Shown one piece after another: positions 44,051 through 52,882 of a stretch of 64,000 nt of DNA. The notes beneath the pieces are model-generated. The model was not told the origin of the DNA and ran no database searches. It saw only the letters and a program-made list of their open reading frames with translations. Position 1 is the stretch's first letter, and every line of letters starts with the position of its first letter. A program made the translations under genes and the position numbers. The DNA comes from Psychrobacter glaciei (GTDB lineage Bacteria; Pseudomonadota; Gammaproteobacteria; Pseudomonadales; Moraxellaceae): the NCBI RefSeq assembly GCF_014652895.1, contig NZ_BMZR01000002.1:372001-436000 (forward strand). Direction: 5' to 3'.

Positions 44051-46358
44051 TATCAGTACTGGGCTGGCGACGGCGACGTTTCGATGGTACTGGGCCTTTA
44101 TTGTCGCCCATTTTGTTGTCGCTCACTTGACTGGCAAACGATTTGCTATCAGCATTTTGACTGTTCTTAGTAGACCTAGCCTCTGCTGCTTTGGTTGGTT
44201 TTTTAGCTTTCGCAGATACAGTCGCTTTATTAGCTTCTGTCTTATTCCCTGCCGTCTTCGATGCTGCAGGTTCTACAGTTTTTTTAGCTTTACCGGTAGA
44301 CTGAGCTGCTGGCTTAGGTGCTTTTTTGGTGTACTTCGATTCAGTTTTATCGGCGTTATTAGCAGCTACTTGCTTCTCGGTGCTGTCAGCAAGATTAGTA
44401 TTGTCTACACTTGGCTGACGGCGACGGCGTTTATGCGGTATCGGCTCATTGTTCATAGTGACGAGCGCAGGCGTTCTTGCTACCGAACGGGTAGGATAGG
44501 CATTAGCAGCAGGTGACGTAACCTCTGGCTGTTTATCCTTAGGCTGCTGGGCGCTATTTGAGCGATCAGCGTTACTATCAGCCTTGCTATCAGCTTTTGC
44601 ATTCTGATTGTGTCCATTTTTATCAGCCGATGCATTCTCAGTAGCTGACTTTTTCTGCACAGGCTCTGGACGTTGCTTAGGCTTATCAGCAGGTGATAGC
44701 TGCTTTTGTAATGGCGGCACGACGTTTGCGTGCTCGATGACAAACAATGGCGCAGGTTTAGAGTGATGGCGTTTATTTGCAGTTTGGCTGCTGGTATTAT
44801 TAGCAAGAGACAACTGCTGTAGCTGAGCAAGCTCATTACTGTCTTGTTTTACCTGCTGCGAGTCATGATTTTTATCTTTATTACCACTAAACTGCTTGGC
44901 TGGAGTAGATTGGCTAGCAGCGCGGCGACGGCGTGAGGGGATATTTGACAAATCATTTACCACGGCTTTTTCATGACCATTTTTCTCAGTACTGTGATTT
45001 TCAGTGCTGCCATTGGCTTTGCTACGCTTAGTGTTGTTTTGATTAGACATCGATTCATCCACTATATTTGACTCTGGCTTTTGGCGATTACGTCCGCGCC
45101 CTCGCTGCCCTTTCTTATAGGCACCGCGACGAATATTTTCATCGAAATCATCAATCGCTTGCTCTTGCTCTTGTTCAGGCAAGGTTTGATACGTCTGCCA
45201 CCAGTCGCCCATATCGTTGGTCGATTCGGATAGCGGATGCTCAGCATCACCGCACTGTTCGCGCAATAGTAAAAAGTCAAAGCCCGCACGGAAGCGTGGG
45301 TGCTCAGAGAGCTGGACGATTTGTTTACTACGCGGAGCCGCTAGTTTTGGCTGCAATATCCAAATATCACGGATAAACTGCTCTGCAAATTTAGGAATAG
45401 CGGTCTTGATGCGTTGACGATCGATGACTTTACCAGCCGCATGCATCTGCGCTTCAGCAAATGGCATGTTGCGCTTTTTGGCTTTTTCTAACTGATGCAG
45501 GTAATTTTCCCATAGTATGGCTGCGTAGAAAAATGCTGGGTTGATACTTTTGCCTGCCGCAATACGTTTATCCGTATTGATAGCCACTTGTTTTACTAAA
45601 GGACTAGGCTCAGATGGCGGATAAATAATTAAGCTATCAATCGCACCCGATTCAAACAATAACGGTAGCAATGGCACCAGATAGCCACCCGTAAACATTT
45701 TCTGCGTTTCATCATAGAGACGATGCGGTGATATTTGCTCAAGCAGCGCCCAATTACCATCATGAAATTGCTCAGACAATGCCTCATCAAACTCAAAACC
45801 GAGCTTGGCTTTAAAACGTAACGCCCGTAATAAGCGTACTGGATCTTCTTCAATACGAACCGGCGCATGACCTAACAGACGAATGATTCTATTATCAATG
45901 TCTTCAAGCGCACCGCAAAAATCATGAACCACACCTTTAAGTGGCTGATAATAAAGCGCATTGATCGAAAAATCACGACGAGAGAAATCTTGCTGGATAT
46001 CGCCCCAAACATTATCACGCAGGATCATACCATCTTGATTGGTGGTGCCACTGCTGGTGGGCGGACCACGAAAGGTAGCGACCTCAATCAGCTCACGGCC
46101 TGAATATACGTGCGCCAACTGAAAGCGGCGACCGATAATACGGCAGCGCTTGCCAAAGACGTCTTTAATCTCATGCGGCTTGGCGTCAGTGACAGCATCA
46201 AAGTCTTTTGGACGCAGACCCAATAAGGTATCGCGCACGCCGCCACCGACGATATAGGCGTCAAACCCAGCTCGGGTCAAGGTGGCAATTACTTCAGTAA
46301 TGGAATTGGGTAATTCAGATTTATTCAGTTCTAACTGCTTGGCGGCACGCTCGGCCAT
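44043..46358 (-). CDS. pcnB: Poly(A) polymerase I with long disordered C-terminal tail
   Basis: A 771-residue protein. The head is a class II nucleotidyltransferase: YIVGGGVRDTLLG (38-48), catalytic KDFDAVTD (Asp52, Asp54), CRIIGRRFQLAHV, FSRRDFSINALYY, RIEEDPVRLLRALRF. Poly(A) polymerase adds A-tails that promote RNA decay; the pcnB-folK order separates it from CCA-adding enzymes. The catalytic part ends near residue 415 (GQRGRGRNRQKP). The last ~350 residues are low-complexity Ser/Asn/Gln/Lys/Ala, with HKRRRRQPS-type basic patches near 620 and at the very end. E. coli PcnB is about 465, so the tail is exceptional. GAGGAG sits before the ATG. Confidence 0.94.
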   Translation of the reverse strand: MAERAAKQLELNKSELPNSITEVIATLTRAGFDAYIVGGGVRDTLLGLRPKDFDAVTDAKPHEIKDVFGKRCRIIGRRFQLAHVYSGRELIEVATFRGPPTSSGTTNQDGMILRDNVWGDIQQDFSRRDFSINALYYQPLKGVVHDFCGALEDIDNRIIRLLGHAPVRIEEDPVRLLRALRFKAKLGFEFDEALSEQFHDGNWALLEQISPHRLYDETQKMFTGGYLVPLLPLLFESGAIDSLIIYPPSEPSPLVKQVAINTDKRIAAGKSINPAFFYAAILWENYLHQLEKAKKRNMPFAEAQMHAAGKVIDRQRIKTAIPKFAEQFIRDIWILQPKLAAPRSKQIVQLSEHPRFRAGFDFLLLREQCGDAEHPLSESTNDMGDWWQTYQTLPEQEQEQAIDDFDENIRRGAYKKGQRGRGRNRQKPESNIVDESMSNQNNTKRSKANGSTENHSTEKNGHEKAVVNDLSNIPSRRRRAASQSTPAKQFSGNKDKNHDSQQVKQDSNELAQLQQLSLANNTSSQTANKRHHSKPAPLFVIEHANVVPPLQKQLSPADKPKQRPEPVQKKSATENASADKNGHNQNAKADSKADSNADRSNSAQQPKDKQPEVTSPAANAYPTRSVARTPALVTMNNEPIPHKRRRRQPSVDNTNLADSTEKQVAANNADKTESKYTKKAPKPAAQSTGKAKKTVEPAASKTAGNKTEANKATVSAKAKKPTKAAEARSTKNSQNADSKSFASQVSDNKMGDNKGPVPSKRRRRQPSTDNV

Positions 46359-46524
46359 GCATCTACTCCTCGCCGGTATTCTTTAACCACCCCTGACGAA
46401 CACAGCGTTTATCAGGCGGATGTACTCACTAGTTTAACAAATTTTGCGCGCGCTGGGTGCGTTATGACATGTACTTACGTGCTATTTTGTCAATATTAGG
46501 GTTAATTAATGCAAAACACGGCCA

Positions 46525-46899
46525 TTAATCCTGCACACTTAAACGTCTTCGATTTTTCTCAACCGTTTTTGCACCGATACCTTTGACCTTTACTAACTCA
46601 TCTACTGTCTTGAAACCACCGAACATTTCACGATATAAAATAATCGCTTGGGCTTTGCTACTACCAATACCATTTAGTGAAACCAGCTCGCCTTCGCTGG
46701 CACGATTGATATTCACGGTATATTGCTCACGCGCTTGAGTGTTGGCATTTTCTTGCGATAAGAGATAATCATAAGCCCTTTGAGGATTATCAAAACAGGG
46801 TGCAGCATTAGCATTATTAAGCATCAGAATAGCCAAAACATAACCTAAAATAGCAGTCTTGACTAAACTGGTAAACGAGACTTTAGAATGAGCGTTCAT
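46525..46899 (-). CDS. ComEA-like helix-hairpin-helix protein
   Basis: A 124-residue protein with an N-terminal signal/anchor (TAILGYVLAILMLNNANA) and two HhH motifs (LNGIGSSKAQAII and VKGIGAKTVEKNRRRL) as in ComEA, the periplasmic DNA receptor of natural competence. The first ~50 mature residues (CFDNPQRAYDYLL) are not part of ComEA. Its ATG overlaps the mazG stop (ATGA, 46896-46899), so the two are coupled. A role in DNA uptake is plausible, since Psychrobacter and Acinetobacter relatives are competent. Confidence 0.88.
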   Translation of the reverse strand: MNAHSKVSFTSLVKTAILGYVLAILMLNNANAAPCFDNPQRAYDYLLSQENANTQAREQYTVNINRASEGELVSLNGIGSSKAQAIILYREMFGGFKTVDELVKVKGIGAKTVEKNRRRLSVQD

Positions 46900-47762
46900 G
46901 ACGATCGTTCATATCGTTTCGCCGCTTCCCATAATGCATCCATTTCTGTTATGTCGCTGTCTTCTAAACGCTTGCCAGCTGCCGCCAGTTGCGCTTCAAT
47001 ATAGCCAAAACGTGACTTAAATTTATGCACACAAGTAAGGGTCGCTGCTTCTGCATCAAGGTTTAATTTACGCGCGACATTGACTAAGGCAAACATACAA
47101 TCGCCCAGCTCCTTTTCAACCTCTCTGATATTTGTTTTGACCTCAGTTTTAGACTTATCCGTCAGCTCATTTTTTAGCTCGGCAATCTCTTCATCCAGCT
47201 TATCCACTGCCCCTGCAATACCTTCCCAATCAAACCCTAGCTTTGATGCTTGCTTTTGTACATCTTGTGCTTGCATCAGCGCACTACCCGCTTTGGTATT
47301 GTCTAGACGACGTTTGGGTTTACCGCGTGCCTCACGCGCTTGCTGCTCTTCCATTTTAATCTCATCCCAACGAGCTTTTACCGCTGCGTCATCTTTGAGT
47401 GTTTCAGCTTCAAACACATGTGGGTGACGACGAATGAGCTTTTCTTGTAAAGTAGCGATAACATCGCTCATATCAAAGCGATCTTGCTCGGCATACATCT
47501 GACAATGGAAAACAACTTGCAGCAGCACATCACCAAGCTCGCCTTTGATATCCTCATCGTCATTACTTTGTACCGCTTCGCCTAGCTCATAAGCTTCTTC
47601 GATGGCATACGGAATCAAGCTATGATTGGTTTGCTTTTTGTCCCACGGACAGTCAACACGTAGCCGTACCATCAAAGCCAATAAATCGTCTAATTCACCA
47701 CTGACAGTTGGCGTTCCTTGTACTGGTGCAGGCGCTGCTATTTTTTTGTCTTGATTGCTCAT
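46896..47762 (-). CDS. mazG: Nucleoside triphosphate pyrophosphohydrolase MazG
   Basis: A 288-residue all-helical house-cleaning NTP pyrophosphatase. Two MazG domains: the first with CPWDKKQTNHSLIPYAIEEAYEL and GELGDVLLQVVFHCQM (E-x-x-E and E-x-x-D metal sites), the second with FDWEGIAGAVDKLDEEIAEL and EKELGDCMFALVN. HPHVFEAETL lies between. Longer than E. coli (263). Overlaps the ComEA-like gene. Confidence 0.96.
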   Translation of the reverse strand: MSNQDKKIAAPAPVQGTPTVSGELDDLLALMVRLRVDCPWDKKQTNHSLIPYAIEEAYELGEAVQSNDDEDIKGELGDVLLQVVFHCQMYAEQDRFDMSDVIATLQEKLIRRHPHVFEAETLKDDAAVKARWDEIKMEEQQAREARGKPKRRLDNTKAGSALMQAQDVQKQASKLGFDWEGIAGAVDKLDEEIAELKNELTDKSKTEVKTNIREVEKELGDCMFALVNVARKLNLDAEAATLTCVHKFKSRFGYIEAQLAAAGKRLEDSDITEMDALWEAAKRYERSS

Positions 47763-47825
47763 GAGGGATACTCTTACACTTTCGTTTGTTATTAGATATA
47801 GTCAGGTCAATATAAAAAAGAGACA

Positions 47826-47901
47826 GCGTGACTGGTATAAATTTTTCGTAGCCCCTGTCTGCGTAGGCACAGCAAGCAAGAAAAGTTTGTGCCAGTCACG
47901 C
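47826..47901 (+). repeat. Second dispersed repeat, copy 2, flanked by 10-bp inverted arms
   Basis: The core cgtagcccctgtctgcgtaggcacagcaagcaagaaaa (47847-47884) matches the minus strand of 5212-5262. Perfect arms gcgtgactgg (47826-47835) and ccagtcacgc (47892-47901) enclose it. It lies in the 300-bp region between mazG and the pgm start (47763-48062), which shows nothing else. Confidence 0.65.
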
Positions 47902-48062
47902 ATCATAATGTCGTGTACCCATTTTATTTAGTATCGACTATAGAATTACGTTAAGTTCATAACGATTTTCTCGTTAGTGTAGCATTGAACGCTTATTAGC
48001 TTATAATTGTGTTGTCCATTTCATTACTTTATCACTGCTTTAGCATAAGGAATTTTATCATT

Positions 48063-49550
48063 ATGTCTACGTCTGCGACCACTAGCTACCAGCCAGCGAC
48101 TGAATTCAACCCTATTATTATTGATTCATTTAAGGCTTACGATATTCGCGGCGTGCTGGGGGTAAATCTAAATGAAGACATCGCTTACCGTATTGGTCGT
48201 GCCTTTGCACAGATTTTATCTCAGCGTTATCATGCTTCGGTTAAGGCTCATGACAATGATATGGCAACTCTAAAACCTGCCATCGTTATTGGTAGTGACA
48301 TTCGCCATTCAAGCGAGCAATTAAAACAAGCGACCATCGCTGGTATTATAGATGCGGGTATCGACGTGATTGACTTGGGCATGAGCGGTACAGAAGAGGT
48401 GTATTTTGCCACCAGTCATTATCAGGCGTTGGGTGGTATCGAAGTCACTGCCAGTCATAACCCTATTAATTATAACGGCTTAAAATTAGTTAAAGAACAC
48501 TCAAAACCGATTAGTGCTGATGATGGTCTGGCAGAGATTCAAGCATTGGCAGAGTCTGGGCAATTTACTACTAAAAACCGATCAGGAACGTTGCAGTTAT
48601 TAATTGATAAAAGCGCCTATATCGATCATGTCATGACTTTTATTGATACCGATAAGCTCAAACCTCTTAAATTAGTGATTAACTCAGGCAATGGCAGTGC
48701 GGGACCCGTGGTTGATTTATTGATTGAAAAGCTTGCACAAGCTGGCGCGCCAATTGAAATAATCAAACTACACCATACACCGGATGGCAGCTTCCCTAAT
48801 GGCATCCCCAATCCTATGATTGAAGCCAATAGAGTGGCAACCCAACACGCGGTTTTGGAAAATAAAGCTGACCTTGGTATTGCTTTTGATGGCGATTTTG
48901 ACCGCTGTTTTATGTTCGATGAACATGGTGAATTTATCGATGGTAGCTATGTGGTAGGCATGCTTGCCCAAGCGTTTTTGAACAAATATCCAAATGAGTC
49001 AATCGTCTACGATCCACGTGTCATTTACAATACTGAAGCAGTGATTAAGGAACATGACGGTAAGGCTGTCATCAGTAAATCTGGACATTCATTTATTAAG
49101 CAAGTCATGCGTGATTCTGGCGCTGTTTATGGCGGCGAGATGTCTGCCCATCACTACTTCCGTGACTTTTTCTATTGCGACAGCGGTATGATTCCTTGGC
49201 TGCTCACCATTGAGCTATTATCTATCACCAGTAAGACGCTATCTGAGTTGGTCAGCGGCTACATCAAAGCATATCCAAGTTCAGGCGAGCTTAATTTTCG
49301 TCTCACTACTCATGATGCGCCAATAATTATTAGCGCTATTGAGGACAAATTTAGCAGCGAAAATCCAACCAAATCAATGCTTGATGGCTTAAGCCTTAAC
49401 TTTGGCGAGTGGCGCTTTAATCTGCGTGCCTCCAATACTGAACCGCTTATCAGATTAAACATTGAAAGTCGTGGTGATAAAGAACTGCTAGCGATTAAAA
49501 CTCAAGAAGTTCAACAGTGGCTAGCGGCACAAGGTGCTGTCCCAGCATAA
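48063..49550 (+). CDS. Phosphomannomutase/phosphoglucomutase (AlgC-like)
   Basis: A 495-residue alpha-D-phosphohexomutase interconverting hexose 1- and 6-phosphates for sugar-nucleotide supply. DSFKAYDIRGVLG start; phosphoserine loop TASHNP (Ser131); metal loop AFDGDFDRCF; sugar-binding GGEMSAHHY; phosphate-binding RASNTEPLIR. The frame opens at a TTG at 48009, but ATG 48063 with AAGGAA upstream gives the normal N-terminus. With pgi and galU across the element it forms a UDP-glucose supply module, as beside Acinetobacter capsule loci. Confidence 0.94.
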   Translation: MSTSATTSYQPATEFNPIIIDSFKAYDIRGVLGVNLNEDIAYRIGRAFAQILSQRYHASVKAHDNDMATLKPAIVIGSDIRHSSEQLKQATIAGIIDAGIDVIDLGMSGTEEVYFATSHYQALGGIEVTASHNPINYNGLKLVKEHSKPISADDGLAEIQALAESGQFTTKNRSGTLQLLIDKSAYIDHVMTFIDTDKLKPLKLVINSGNGSAGPVVDLLIEKLAQAGAPIEIIKLHHTPDGSFPNGIPNPMIEANRVATQHAVLENKADLGIAFDGDFDRCFMFDEHGEFIDGSYVVGMLAQAFLNKYPNESIVYDPRVIYNTEAVIKEHDGKAVISKSGHSFIKQVMRDSGAVYGGEMSAHHYFRDFFYCDSGMIPWLLTIELLSITSKTLSELVSGYIKAYPSSGELNFRLTTHDAPIIISAIEDKFSSENPTKSMLDGLSLNFGEWRFNLRASNTEPLIRLNIESRGDKELLAIKTQEVQQWLAAQGAVPA

Positions 49551-49563
49551 ATTAATACGATTT

Positions 49564-49735
49564 AGGGCGTGTCATCAATTAGCACATTAATACATTTAGT
49601 GGTCTTAAAATGGCTAAATTTAGCCAAACATCGTCAGCAATCTTGTCAATATGTTCATATTTGCGGCAATTTCTTCCTTGTTTGGCTGCAATTTTTCTCA
49701 TTTTAAGCCTCACAATCTAAATGATGACACGCCCT
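49564..49735 (-). mobile_element. 172-bp MITE-like element, copy B
   Basis: Ends agggcgtgtcatcaatt and aaatgatgacacgccct are inverted repeats; TA at both junctions (49563-49564, 49735-49736). Same length as and reverse complement of copy A (23401-23572), with about five differences. No coding capacity. It lies 13 bp after the phosphohexomutase stop and before that gene's terminator. Confidence 0.87.
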
Positions 49736-49756
49736 AATACGCCCTACTTAAAATCA

Positions 49757-49792
49757 AAAAAAGCTCGCTAATAATAATTAGCGAGCTTTTTT
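49757..49792. terminator. Bidirectional terminator between pgm and the Ugd-like gene
   Basis: Arms AAAAAAGCTCGCTAAT / ATTAGCGAGCTTTTTT, loop AATA. The MITE copy B now separates it from the pgm stop. Confidence 0.92.
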
Positions 49793-49816
49793 AGCAATAG
49801 ACAAACTTGAATAGAA

Positions 49817-51163
49817 CTATTTAGAGCGACCAATACCCAAATAGTCGCCCACTAAACTATCTATCTGCGAGCGTGTCATTACATTTTGTGCATCAAATAC
49901 TGGCATCGCCTGTTGATTAAGCTTGGCAATATCTAGTTGATCTTGTGGCGACCAACTAACGATAAAAACAGCCTGTGCGGCATTTAGCTGCTGATAAGGA
50001 GTATTAATCAATTGCAGTAATGGTTGCTGCTGATAAAGCGCGGCAAGTTCATCTTGTGCTTTATCGCTATACACCAAAGTACGAATATTATAAGACCATA
50101 GCAATGCTAGCAATGGATGTATGGCTGAGCCTGCAGTACGTCCAGAGCCTGATTTATAACTACCGCCCCAAATCATCACCGTTTTATTATCAATAAAGCC
50201 ATCAAAATATTGCCAGAATTTACGGAATATCAGCTCTTTTTGGTCTTCGTTGATGTGCATGACTGACTGCAACAGCGGCATATCTAAACTATGACTCACG
50301 CTCGACTGCTGTAATTTAGCCAACTCGGTCGGCAATGTATTGCCTCCAAAGCCCCAGCCTGCTTGCAGATAGCTGCTGCCTACCCGCTCATCCAGCCCCA
50401 TGATACGACTGACTTGCTTGATATCAACCTGCTGACTGTCAGCCAAGCGTGACATCTCATTCATAAAACTCACTCGCGTCGCGAGCATTGCCATGATACT
50501 GCTACGGGCAAACTCTATCGTCGCAATATCAGCGTAATGAGCGGCATGCGCATGCTGCATTAACGGCTTCAATACCTCTAAATGCTGGCTACTGTTGGCT
50601 GTTTTTTCACCGAGTAACCACAATGCAGGGTTCAACATCGAGCTATAAGCATCACCGTCTTGCAAGAATACAAACGGCACATAATATACCCACGCGCGCT
50701 GCAAATTCTGAGCGAGTACGGAGACAATACCTAGTTTCTCAATACTACTCATAATTACAGGCAGTGCTTGCTGATGACTGTGGTTGAATGCGGTAATCCA
50801 GCTGGCTTCTGCCCATACTGGCTTGATACTGTCTAAAAACAACCAATAAAGTGCCACAATGCTCTGAGTATCCGCTTCGTCATGACCTACTGATTCATAG
50901 CCTTTTATTAATGTATCAGCACTATCTGGCAACGCTTTACTGAGAATGATTTGCTGCTGCTCATACATTTGCCACAGCGCTTGCAAGTGATGCTCAAAGC
51001 TATATTGCTGCAACTGCTGCTCTAGCATCGCTACGTCTGCATATAAATGAACAGTCTGACCCAAGCTTGCCAGCACCACGGCACTGGTAATGGCCTCAAT
51101 ACTATGACCAACGAGCACGCAGACGGACGGTTTTTTACATTTATGACTCAGTTCATCTGACAT
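49817..51163 (-). CDS. Degenerate UDP-glucose 6-dehydrogenase homologue, probably inactive
   Basis: A 448-residue protein with the overall Ugd layout, but every catalytic landmark is altered. The Rossmann loop reads VLVGHSIEAIT instead of G-x-G-Y-V-G. The central EL-x-K-x-x-x-N block reads IEFARSSIM (Lys to Arg, Asn to Ile). The nucleophile loop reads GFGGNTLPTE, with Thr276 in place of catalytic Cys and TE for KD. LATRVSFMNEMSRLA and the C-terminal domain are still recognisable. The reading frame is intact and AAAGGT precedes the ATG, so it is expressed and maintained, perhaps with a structural or regulatory role. It follows pgi by 48 bp, where Acinetobacter keeps active ugd. Confidence 0.75.
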   Translation of the reverse strand: MSDELSHKCKKPSVCVLVGHSIEAITSAVVLASLGQTVHLYADVAMLEQQLQQYSFEHHLQALWQMYEQQQIILSKALPDSADTLIKGYESVGHDEADTQSIVALYWLFLDSIKPVWAEASWITAFNHSHQQALPVIMSSIEKLGIVSVLAQNLQRAWVYYVPFVFLQDGDAYSSMLNPALWLLGEKTANSSQHLEVLKPLMQHAHAAHYADIATIEFARSSIMAMLATRVSFMNEMSRLADSQQVDIKQVSRIMGLDERVGSSYLQAGWGFGGNTLPTELAKLQQSSVSHSLDMPLLQSVMHINEDQKELIFRKFWQYFDGFIDNKTVMIWGGSYKSGSGRTAGSAIHPLLALLWSYNIRTLVYSDKAQDELAALYQQQPLLQLINTPYQQLNAAQAVFIVSWSPQDQLDIAKLNQQAMPVFDAQNVMTRSQIDSLVGDYLGIGRSK

Positions 51164-51211
51164 AGAACGACCTTTCGATATGTTTATATTAATATCAGCA
51201 TGCGAGTAACG

Positions 51212-52879
51212 TTAAGACCAACGCTTGATATGCTTTAACAGTTGATCAGTAGAGGTATCAAATTGACCGCTTACTTCTTGTTGCATGGCTTGATGTACAG
51301 ATTCTGCCATCTGCTTGCCCATCTCAACGCCCCATTGATCAAACGGGTTAATATCCCAGATACTGGCCATCACATAGACCTTGTGTTCATAAAGCGCAAC
51401 CAGCGCACCTAAACTATGCGGCGTTAGCTCGTCGATCAGTAGCGTGGTTGAAGGCTGATTGCCACGGTAGTATTTATATTTTGCCGCAGCAGACGCTACT
51501 TGCACCTCAGACTCTTGGAGCGCAGCATTACCAAAGGCCAGCACCCGACTTTGCGCCAAGCAATTGGCCAAGGACAGCTCATGCTGCTGCTGTAATGGCG
51601 CATTTTTCATCTGACCACTATAACGACGCACACAAGCAATAAAGTCACAAGACACCTGCTGCGTCCCTTGATGTAGCAGCTGATAAAAAGCATGCTGAGC
51701 ATTGGAGCCAATTTCACCCCATAGAATCGGGCAAGTATCATAGTCAATATGATCGCCATGTTGGGTGACGGACTTGCCGTTACTCTCCATCTCAAGCTGG
51801 GTTAGATAACTCGGCAAATAGCTAAGCCGACCATCATACGGCAGTACGGTATGGGCATTCACCTGTAAAAAGGTACTGTTCCAAACGGCAAGCAGCCCTA
51901 ATAATACTGGCAGGTTCTCTGAAAAATCAGCTTGCGCAAAGTGCTCATCCATACTATGCGCACCAGCTAATAATGCTTTAAAACCAGACATACCAATACG
52001 AATGGCAATGGCCAGTCCAATCGCTGACCATAAAGAGAATCGACCGCCGACCCATTCCCAAAGCTGTAGCTGATGCTCTGGATGAATACCCCACGCACTC
52101 ATTTTTTCACTATTGGCCGATATGCCAATAAAGTGACGACGTAACACACTGTCTTCCGTACCAGCGCGCAGCTTGGCAGTGGTAAGCAGCCATGATAATG
52201 CCGTCTTAGCATTGGATAACGTATCAACCGTGCCAAAGGATTTGGACGAAATAATAAACAAGGTGGTCTCAGGATTAAGATGCTTGAGCAGATTATCAAG
52301 CTGAGTACCGTCCATGTTGGAGACGAAATGTACTTCAATCTCGGTATCGGCCCACTCATCCAGCGCGGTAGTCGCCATCAGCGGTCCAAGATCAGAGCCA
52401 CCGACGCCAATATTAACGACATCAGTGATGGCTTGACCCGAAAATCCACGCCATGTACCGTTGCGGACACGTTCAGATAAGCGCGCTACTTGTGAAAGAC
52501 TATGATGGACGTCAGCAACGACATTTTGATCACCAATTTTCAGCTCTGCCGTCTCGGGCAAACGTAGCGCCGTATGCAAGGCTGCTCGCTCTTCACTGGT
52601 ATTCACCATCGCGCCTTGCATGAGTGCATCAATCCGTGTGGACAATTCACAACTATCTGCTAGCTGTAATAAACTTACCAGCACCTGCTCATCGATACAT
52701 TGCTTGCTATAGTCCATATATAGCGCACCAGCTTGCATACTAAAGCGCTCAGCACGACTATCATCTTGCGCAAACAGCTGTGCAAGCGACCACGGCTGCT
52801 TAGCAAGCATCTGTAGTTGTTGCCAATATTCAGAACAGCGAGCACTGTGATAGGATATATTGTCTTTGATATCAACCAT
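51212..52879 (-). CDS. pgi: Glucose-6-phosphate isomerase
   Basis: A 555-residue enzyme interconverting glucose-6-P and fructose-6-P. Signature blocks: VNIGVGGSDLGPLM, FIISSKSFGTVDTLSNA, GGRFSLWSAIGL, ILWGEIGSNAQHAFYQLLHQG and NPFDQWGVEMGKQM. Its ATG lies three bases after the galU stop, so it is co-translated with galU. Confidence 0.97.
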   Translation of the reverse strand: MVDIKDNISYHSARCSEYWQQLQMLAKQPWSLAQLFAQDDSRAERFSMQAGALYMDYSKQCIDEQVLVSLLQLADSCELSTRIDALMQGAMVNTSEERAALHTALRLPETAELKIGDQNVVADVHHSLSQVARLSERVRNGTWRGFSGQAITDVVNIGVGGSDLGPLMATTALDEWADTEIEVHFVSNMDGTQLDNLLKHLNPETTLFIISSKSFGTVDTLSNAKTALSWLLTTAKLRAGTEDSVLRRHFIGISANSEKMSAWGIHPEHQLQLWEWVGGRFSLWSAIGLAIAIRIGMSGFKALLAGAHSMDEHFAQADFSENLPVLLGLLAVWNSTFLQVNAHTVLPYDGRLSYLPSYLTQLEMESNGKSVTQHGDHIDYDTCPILWGEIGSNAQHAFYQLLHQGTQQVSCDFIACVRRYSGQMKNAPLQQQHELSLANCLAQSRVLAFGNAALQESEVQVASAAAKYKYYRGNQPSTTLLIDELTPHSLGALVALYEHKVYVMASIWDINPFDQWGVEMGKQMAESVHQAMQQEVSGQFDTSTDQLLKHIKRWS

Positions 52880-52882
52880 CAG

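Noticed and set aside
44043..46358. Naming the nucleotidyltransferase as CCA-adding enzyme
   Set aside because: The pcnB-folK-panB-panC order and head-domain sequence fit poly(A) polymerase; the HD-type tail of bacterial CCA enzymes is not evident.
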